A stretch of 64,000 nt of DNA from Kitasatospora sp052076145 (lineage in GTDB: Bacteria; Actinomycetota; Actinomycetes; Streptomycetales; Streptomycetaceae): assembly GCF_052076145.1 (NCBI RefSeq), contig NZ_CP197246.1:3844001-3908000 (forward strand), in the 5' to 3' direction. This document shows, in pieces, positions 58,993 through 64,000 of this stretch. Position numbers and translations under genes: made by a program. Each line of letters starts with the position of its first letter. Position 1 is the first letter of the stretch. Below the pieces are notes generated by a model. It had not been told where the DNA came from. It saw nothing but the letters and a program-made list of their open reading frames with translations, and searched no databases.

Positions 58993-59802
58993 TCAGGGCG
59001 CGCGGAAGTACGTGGGGAAGGCCGGGGCGAGGCGGGGGCGGCGGCCCCAGGCGAGGATCCTGCCGCGCGCGATGGCGGCCCACGGGTTGCACCGGCCCAG
59101 CGCGATCAGCAGGAAGGTGAGCGGCTCGGTGATGATGGTGCAGTCCGGGCGCGGGTCCGCGCCCGGCGTCACGGTCAGCACGCCCGCCTCGAAGCGGGCG
59201 CCGTAGCGCGGGCCGCCGCGCAGGCCGATGGTGTAGCGGGCGGTGAGGCCGCCGACGGCCGCGGGGTCGACCACCCGGGGCATGGCCGCGATGAGGAACG
59301 GCAGGCACAGCTCGATGCGCGCCCGGTCGGCCATGTGCGGGCGGCGCACGGCGCGGGCGAGATCCCAGCCGTGGCCGAGCATGTGGGTGAGCAGGTAGGA
59401 CCCGAGGGTGTCCAGGTCCATCGGGCCCAGCGGCGTCAGCACGGGCGCCCCGGGGTCGCGTCCGGCGGCCGCCGCGACGAAGGCGCGGGCGTGCTCGACG
59501 ACGGCCCCCGCCAGGGCGTCGGGCGCCCGCTCCGGGTAGGCGGCGAGCGAGTCGGCGTTGGCCTCGGCCAGGCTGCCCGGGGTGCCGTCGCCGTACGGGC
59601 GCTCGGCCCCGGCGGCGAGGTCGGCCATCAGCTCGTTGGCGAGCGCCAGGTGTGCGGCCGCCTCGCCGATCGTCCACTCCGAGTCGGGCACCCGGGCCGC
59701 CGGGTCGGCGCCGTGCAGCAGCGCGGCGATGTCCTCCGCCGTCGCGGTGATCGCCTCGTGAAGCTGCTCGCGCGGTCGCTGTACCGGCAGGTGGGTGGCC
59801 AT
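58993..59802 (-). CDS. Maleylpyruvate-isomerase family mycothiol-dependent protein (MDMPI)
   Basis: 269 residues from ATG 59802. The N-terminal DinB-like bundle has EWTIGEAAAHLALANELM and a LTHMLGHGWDLARAV segment with metal-type His. The C-terminal domain (from about 165) is SCP2-like with YTIGLRGGPRYG and LLIALGRCNPWAAI. Family proteins use mycothiol for isomerisation or S-transfer. Convergent with the PBP4 gene. Confidence 0.85.
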   Translation of the reverse strand: MATHLPVQRPREQLHEAITATAEDIAALLHGADPAARVPDSEWTIGEAAAHLALANELMADLAAGAERPYGDGTPGSLAEANADSLAAYPERAPDALAGAVVEHARAFVAAAAGRDPGAPVLTPLGPMDLDTLGSYLLTHMLGHGWDLARAVRRPHMADRARIELCLPFLIAAMPRVVDPAAVGGLTARYTIGLRGGPRYGARFEAGVLTVTPGADPRPDCTIITEPLTFLLIALGRCNPWAAIARGRILAWGRRPRLAPAFPTYFRAP

Positions 59803-59972
59803 GGAGGTGAAGCGTGGACCACATCCCCCGGCCTGTCCAGAGCTCGGAGACGGACAGCCCTTCCCTCGGCCCCGGGGCATGGCCGACCCCATCGGGCCGG
59901 AACCGATCAGGCGGATCGCGACGTGTAGCGGGAGGCAGGGGACGACCTGCGTAGAAGCTCTCGGGGGACAGC

Positions 59973-60761
59973 ATGACCAAGCACACGATCACCAGCCGCC
60001 GCATACTTCCGGTCACGCTGCTCACCGTCGCGACGGCCCTCGTGCTGACTGCCTGCGGCGGCGCGAGTGGCACCGGTACGGTCGCCGCCTCGCCTGCCGC
60101 TTCGTCCGTCAGTACCCCGACGGCGCAGCCCACCGCTCCGACCGGCGCACCGAGCGGCACCGCGCACCCGAGCCCGTCCCACAGCTCGCCCCGGCCGGTC
60201 GCAGCGAGCACCAAGGCCACCGGCTCCAGCACCTCCACCGGCTCCACCGCCGGCACCGACAGCGATGCCTACGCCTACGCGCACCCCTGCGCGGGGGAGC
60301 GGGTCAGCGTCAAGGCCGGGTACGACGCCCAACTGGGCACGACCAAGCGGCTGATCCAGGTCACCAACACCGGCAGCACCGCCTGCGGCCTGAGCTTCTA
60401 CCCGACCGTGGCCATCGACCGGAGCAGCACCGTGCGGGGTGGCAGCGGTGAGGTGCAGACCGTCCAGCCCGCCGTGTCGAACGACCTCGGCGACGGCGAG
60501 GGCTACCCCCTCCAGGCGGGCCGGACGGCCTACGCCGTGGTCGACCTCAACCCCACCCACAGCACGACCGGCGGCAGTCGCCAGTACGACGAACTCTCGG
60601 TCGTCGCCAGCACGAAGCTCCCCAACGCCTACACCGTCAGCACGATGATCGCGGAGCAGGGCGGCACGCCCGGCAACCCGTACGTCAAGACGCCGTTCCT
60701 CGGGAAGTACTCCGACACCGTCGCCGACGCCGCAGCCACGGCCAACCCCACCGGTCACTGA
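59973..60761 (+). CDS. DUF4232 lipoprotein
   Basis: 262 residues. Signal peptide with lipobox LTAC (Cys28), a Ser/Thr/Pro-rich linker (about 30-105), then a DUF4232 domain from CAGERVSVKAGYDAQLGTTK with ITNTGSTACGLSFYP and a closing AEQGGTPGNPYVK. Extracellular, membrane-tethered; function of DUF4232 is unknown. Ends 15 bases before the convergent TetR gene. Confidence 0.85.
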   Translation: MTKHTITSRRILPVTLLTVATALVLTACGGASGTGTVAASPAASSVSTPTAQPTAPTGAPSGTAHPSPSHSSPRPVAASTKATGSSTSTGSTAGTDSDAYAYAHPCAGERVSVKAGYDAQLGTTKRLIQVTNTGSTACGLSFYPTVAIDRSSTVRGGSGEVQTVQPAVSNDLGDGEGYPLQAGRTAYAVVDLNPTHSTTGGSRQYDELSVVASTKLPNAYTVSTMIAEQGGTPGNPYVKTPFLGKYSDTVADAAATANPTGH

Positions 60762-60776
60762 CCTGCCCCCGGTGCG

Positions 60777-61487
60777 TCAGGGGCGGCCGGTGGACGTCCA
60801 ACCCTGCTGGTGGAGCCTCTCGAACCCGTCCAGCAGCAGGTCGAGCGCGAACTCGAACTCGAACTGGTCGTCACATCCGCCGCCCACGATCGCGCCTTCG
60901 CGGTGCGCGCCGGCCATGGCCATCTCGACGATGAACGGGTACCGGGCCGCCATCGCGGCGTCGACAGCCGGCTCGGCTTTCTGCTCGGCGCTCGGCGCGG
61001 CCGGGAACAGCTCCTGGGTGAAGCCCCACATGCGGCTGCCGAGGGTGTGCATCACATGGTGGGTGAGGTCGACGGAGAGGCCACCCGCCCGGAACGTTCC
61101 GATGACGGAGTTCATGTAGTCCAGCACGACCGCCGTGGGGCTGGTCCGCGACTCGATGACGCGAGACGCCCACGGATGGCACAGGAGTGCCCGCCGGGCC
61201 GAGAGGACGCGCTGCCGGATCGCGGTCCTCCAGTCGGCCCCGTCGGCCGGGGCGTCGATCTCGCCGACGATCACGTCGACCATGCCGTCGAGGAGTTGCT
61301 CCTTGTTGGCCACGTGCTTGTAGAGCGCCATCGGTACGACGTCCAGCTCCTGGGCGAGGTGGCGCATGCTCAGCGCTTCGATGCCGTCCCGGTCGGCGAG
61401 TGCCACGGCGGCGCGCAGCACGCGGTCCCGGTTGAGCGGGGCTCGGCGCCCGGCATCCGTCTGCCGGGCCGTTTCCTGTTCGGGCAT
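60777..61487 (-). CDS. TetR-family regulator (TetR_C type)
   Basis: 236 residues from ATG 61487, GGAG 8 nt upstream. HTH LNRDRVLRAAVALADRDG to LSMRHLAQELDVVPMALYKHV (about 18-62), then the long TetR_C ligand domain. It is divergent from the DUF4386 gene; two palindromic sites with the same GTGTACG half-site lie between them. Confidence 0.88.
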   Translation of the reverse strand: MPEQETARQTDAGRRAPLNRDRVLRAAVALADRDGIEALSMRHLAQELDVVPMALYKHVANKEQLLDGMVDVIVGEIDAPADGADWRTAIRQRVLSARRALLCHPWASRVIESRTSPTAVVLDYMNSVIGTFRAGGLSVDLTHHVMHTLGSRMWGFTQELFPAAPSAEQKAEPAVDAAMAARYPFIVEMAMAGAHREGAIVGGGCDDQFEFEFALDLLLDGFERLHQQGWTSTGRP

Positions 61488-61517
61488 CTCACTGTCTCCC
61501 GGTCCTGTCCTTGACGA

Positions 61518-61569
61518 GTGTACGGCGTACACCCTAGCTTGAGCACGCAAAGGTGTACGCCGTACACCT
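61518..61569. promoter_or_regulatory. Pair of TetR operators over a divergent promoter
   Basis: Site 1: GTGTACG-G-CGTACAC (61518-61532). Site 2: AGGTGTACG-C-CGTACACCT (61551-61569, perfect 9-bp arms). Their centres are 35 bp apart. TTGACG (61511-61516) with TAGCTT (61535-61540, 18-bp spacer) may be the rightward promoter, with site 1 inside the spacer. Confidence 0.8.
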
Positions 61570-61618
61570 GCTCTCCGTGGGCGCTCTGCCCTCGGATCTC
61601 GTCAACGAAGGAGTCCCG

Positions 61619-62308
61619 GTGGCCGCACCGAGAAAGACCGCGACAGTCGTGGGCGTGCTCTACCTCGTCACCCACGTCACGTCGATCGCCGGGCTCGCCC
61701 TGTACGGCCCGGTCCTGCACGACTCCGGCTACGTCCTCGGCGCCGGCTCGGACGGGCGCGTGCTGCTCGGCGCCTTCATGGAGGTGCTCCTCGCACTCTC
61801 CGTCATCGGCACCGCAGCCACGCTGTTCCCCGTCGTCAAGCGCCGGAACGAGGGTGTCGCCCTCGGGTACCTCGGGCTCCGCACCCTCGAAGCCGCCGTC
61901 ATCGCCGTCGGCATCGTCAGCCTGCTGGCGGTGGTGACGCTGCGTCGGCAGGCGACGGGAGCCGGGGGCGCGGACGCGGCCTCGTTCGCGGCGGTCGGCA
62001 GAGCACTCGTCGCGGTCCACGACTGGACGTTCCTGCTGGGCCCCGACTTCGTCCTCGGGGCCAACACGACCCTGATCGCGTACCTGATGTACCGGTCGAG
62101 GCTCGTCCCCCGGTTCATAGCCGTCCTGGGGCTGGTCGGCGGCCCGCTGATCTTCGCGTCCGCGATCGCCGAGCTGTTCGGCGTCTACCAGCAGCTCTCC
62201 GTCTGGGGGTCGCTCACCGCAGTCCCCGTCTTCGCCTGGGAGCTGACGCTCGCCGTCCGGCTCATCGTCAAGGGCTTCAACTCCCCGGCCTGCGCCGAAC
62301 TGGCCTGA
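61619..62308 (+). CDS. DUF4386 membrane protein
   Basis: 229 residues from GTG 61619, AAGGAG 5 nt upstream; a GTG at 61553 lies inside an operator and is unlikely. About six spans: TVVGVLYLVTHVTSIAGLALYG, LGAFMEVLLALSVIGTA, LEAAVIAVGIVSLLAV and later segments to AVPVFAWELTLAV. DUF4386 proteins are uncharacterised integral membrane proteins, often next to TetR genes. Confidence 0.82.
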   Translation: MAAPRKTATVVGVLYLVTHVTSIAGLALYGPVLHDSGYVLGAGSDGRVLLGAFMEVLLALSVIGTAATLFPVVKRRNEGVALGYLGLRTLEAAVIAVGIVSLLAVVTLRRQATGAGGADAASFAAVGRALVAVHDWTFLLGPDFVLGANTTLIAYLMYRSRLVPRFIAVLGLVGGPLIFASAIAELFGVYQQLSVWGSLTAVPVFAWELTLAVRLIVKGFNSPACAELA

Positions 62309-62327
62309 CATCCCCCGTGCGGCGGAG

Positions 62328-62969
62328 TCACGAATCCACGGCGGCGGGCCGGTCGCCGAGAGCGGCGGCGAGCAGACCCCGGACGTGGTCCGCCTCCGGG
62401 GTCAGCGTCGCCTCGATCTCGTCGTCGTCGCAGCCGGCCAGGGTGAGTTCCTGGATGCGGCGGAACAGCAGCCGGTCCGCCGCGGCGATCAGGGCGGCGG
62501 CAGCCAGGGGGGCGATGGCCGGGGCGGTGTCGGCGGCGGCGGCCGCCAGCGCTGCGGCGAGAGCCTCCTCGCGCTGGTCGTGCAGCTCGCGCAGCCGGGC
62601 GGTGAGGGTCGGGCTGTCGGCGACCATCCGGGCGAACGCGGGGCCGGTGAAGCCGACGACCGGGCTGTGCTCCCGCAGGCTGCTGCGGAAGGTCCGGGCC
62701 ACTGCGGCGAACGGCGTCTCGCCGTGCTCCCGGTCCGCGACCGCCTGGGCCAGGCCACGGGTGAACGTCTCGTGGTGGTCGAGGGCCAGATCCTCCTTGC
62801 GGGGGAAGTAGTTGGTGACGGTCTTCTTGGCCACCCGGGCGGCGGCGGCGATCTCGGTGATCGTGGTCCGCTCGAAGCCCTGCTCGATGAAGAGCCGGGT
62901 GGCGCTGTCGGAGATCAGCTGTCTGGTCTCCTGCTTCTTGGACTCGCGGAGTCCCAGTTCGACGGTCAT
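62328..62969 (-). CDS. TetR-family regulator
   Basis: 213 residues. HTH KKQETRQLISDSATRLFIEQG and TTITEIAAAARVAKKTVTNYFPRKEDL (about 10-60); helical C-domain rich in Ala. Divergent from a DHFR-family gene across two copies of the motif TTA(C/T)GC(C/T)CGTCGTAA. Confidence 0.88.
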   Translation of the reverse strand: MTVELGLRESKKQETRQLISDSATRLFIEQGFERTTITEIAAAARVAKKTVTNYFPRKEDLALDHHETFTRGLAQAVADREHGETPFAAVARTFRSSLREHSPVVGFTGPAFARMVADSPTLTARLRELHDQREEALAAALAAAAADTAPAIAPLAAAALIAAADRLLFRRIQELTLAGCDDDEIEATLTPEADHVRGLLAAALGDRPAAVDS

Positions 62970-62978
62970 GGGGAAATC

Positions 62979-63044
62979 TTACGCCCGTCGTAAAAATATC
63001 CTTGACGGACCTTGGCTCCCTCATTAAAGTTATGCTCGTCGTAA
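62979..63044. promoter_or_regulatory. Two TetR operators and a promoter
   Basis: TTACGCCCGTCGTAA (62979-62993) and TTATGCTCGTCGTAA (63030-63044) differ at two positions. Between them TTGACG (63003-63008) and TAAAGT (63025-63030) with a 16-bp spacer form a likely promoter for the DHFR-family gene, the second operator covering its start point. The first operator is next to the TetR ATG, so autoregulation is likely. Confidence 0.75.
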
Positions 63045-63069
63045 ATTTACCCCGAACGAATGGATCCTC

Positions 63070-63654
63070 TTGCGCAAGCTCACCTACTTCGTCGGCGTCT
63101 CCATCGACGGCTACATCGCCGCCCCGGACGGCACCTTCGGTTTCATCGACGCGCACGTCACCGAGGACTACATCCCGTACCTGGCAGGCGAGTTCCCGGA
63201 TGCCCTGCCAGCCCCGGCGCGGGCCGCCTTCGGCGTTGCGGAGACGCCCAACACCCACTTCGACACCGTCCTGATGGGTCGCGGCACCTACGGCCCGGGT
63301 CTGGCCGTCGGCCTCACCAACCCGTACCCCCACCTGCGGCAGATCGTCCTCTCCCGCACCCTCCCCACCAGCCCGGACCCAGCCGTCGAGGTCACCGCCG
63401 AGGACCCGGTGACCCTGGTCCGCAAGCTCAAGCAGGAGGACGGCCTCGGCATCTGGCTCTGCGGCGGAGGCGGCCTCGCCGGTCAACTGCTGCCCGAGAT
63501 CGACGAACTGATCATCAAGCAGTACCCGGTCGTGGCGGGCGCGGGCATCCCGCTCTTCCGCGCCGACTTCGCGCCGCACACCTTCGAGCTCACCGGCAGC
63601 CGCGTGTTCGAGGGCGGCAACGTCGTCCTCACGTACGCGAAGACCACCGCCTGA
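63070..63654 (+). CDS. Dihydrofolate reductase-family protein (RibD C-terminal type)
   Basis: 194 residues from TTG 63070 (MRKLTYFVGVSIDGYIAAPDG is the usual start). LMGRGTYGPGLAVGL and WLCGGGGLAGQLLPEID are the NADP-binding segments of RibD_C/YyaP proteins. Function unknown; proteins of this group are often under TetR control with VOC neighbours. Confidence 0.85.
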   Translation: MRKLTYFVGVSIDGYIAAPDGTFGFIDAHVTEDYIPYLAGEFPDALPAPARAAFGVAETPNTHFDTVLMGRGTYGPGLAVGLTNPYPHLRQIVLSRTLPTSPDPAVEVTAEDPVTLVRKLKQEDGLGIWLCGGGGLAGQLLPEIDELIIKQYPVVAGAGIPLFRADFAPHTFELTGSRVFEGGNVVLTYAKTTA

Positions 63655-63690
63655 CCCACCCCGCCACGTACGAACCCGGCAGGAGCCACC

Positions 63691-64000
63691 CTGAACGTCA
63701 CCGCCTCGACCATTTCCCTCACCGTCGCCGACGTGGACGCCTCCCGCGACTTCCTCGGCACCTACCTCGGGTACCGGACGGCCATGTCCGCCGACGGCTT
63801 CGCGTCCCTCACCCGCGACGACGGCACCGCCGCCGACATCGTCCTGCTCCGACAGGGCACCGAGGTCCTCCCGCCCGAGCAGCGCGACCGCCTCGCCGGC
63901 GGCCTGATCCTCGCCCTCACCGTCACCGGCCTCGAAGCCGAGGAACAGCGCCTCCGCGCAGCCGGCGCCCCGATCACCATGCCCCTGCGCGAAGAGCCCT
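63691..64000 (+). CDS. VOC-family protein, C-terminally cut by the window end
   Basis: 103 residues visible and still open. STISLTVADVDASRDFLGTYLGY is the first VOC module; residues to LREEP lie in the second. No ATG, GTG or TTG occurs in frame between the previous stop at 63652-63654 and this region; CTG 63691 has AGGAG 5 nt upstream and is the best start. It follows the DHFR-family gene by 36 bases in one operon. Confidence 0.75.
   Translation, partial: MNVTASTISLTVADVDASRDFLGTYLGYRTAMSADGFASLTRDDGTAADIVLLRQGTEVLPPEQRDRLAGGLILALTVTGLEAEEQRLRAAGAPITMPLREEP

Overview
The window is high-GC actinomycete chromosome, almost certainly from Streptomyces or a close relative such as Kitasatospora. 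The support is third-position GC so strong that nearly every gene has long antisense shadow ORFs, frequent GTG/TTG starts, a tandem pair of SigF/SigB-type sigma factors, a WhiB-type protein, a mycothiol-type DinB/MDMPI enzyme, the tadA / tadA-associated / upp / LytR-C gene order, and a hairpin repeat that recurs in intergenic spaces. Coordinates come from reading the sequence; family names are from recognised motifs, with no database search.

Layout. 1-6 kb: the 3' end of an EPSP-synthase gene (aroA type), an FAD aromatic hydroxylase, a luciferase-like monooxygenase with its FMN reductase, a glutathionyl-hydroquinone-reductase-type protein, then a GlcD-like FAD oxidase. 6-16 kb: a small secreted protein, an EamA exporter, a DUF1906 secreted protein, an acyl-CoA ligase, a PAS/degenerate-kinase/REC hybrid protein, tRNA-Ser(GCU) and two near-identical tRNA-Arg(ACG) genes, and a flavohaemoprotein. 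16-23 kb: a large cell-surface protein, an SPFH-domain membrane protein overlapping an NlpC/P60 hydrolase, an aldo/keto reductase and a small membrane protein. 23-27 kb: a tyrosine phosphatase, two paralogous SigF/SigB sigma factors, a Dabb protein and two very small genes.

27.35-40.23 kb is a complete integrated element of about 12.9 kb, bounded by 59-bp direct repeats that are the 3' part of tRNA-Ser(CGA); the intact tRNA is at the right end. It carries a YaaC-like low-GC cargo gene, a HAD/GntR pair, one long rightward operon (WhiB-like regulator, DUF2637 and other Spd-like membrane proteins, RRQRL zinc protein, prim-pol, DUF3987 helicase-like protein), a strikingly symmetric 8-copy repeat array that may be its replication origin, then xis and a tyrosine integrase. 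No FtsK/TraB translocase is present, so it looks like an actinomycete integrative mobilizable element (AIME) and not a self-transmissible AICE. The operon is preceded by a palindromic operator over a promoter and a boxA-like leader.

40-50 kb returns to conserved chromosome: tRNA-Ser(CGA), tadA and its partner, upp, a LytR-C protein, a HerA-like ATPase, a TIM-barrel-like protein, a rhomboid protease, an aspartate carbamoyltransferase outside any visible pyr operon, and an SDR. 50-64 kb is a mixed accessory stretch in which regulator/target pairs are arranged divergently, each with a visible operator: TetR with an alpha/beta hydrolase, MerR with a double-hydrolase fusion, TetR with a DUF4386 membrane protein, TetR with a DHFR-family protein. 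Among them are an amino-acid-binding lipoprotein, a PBP4-type carboxypeptidase, an MDMPI-type protein and a DUF4232 lipoprotein. The window ends inside a VOC gene.
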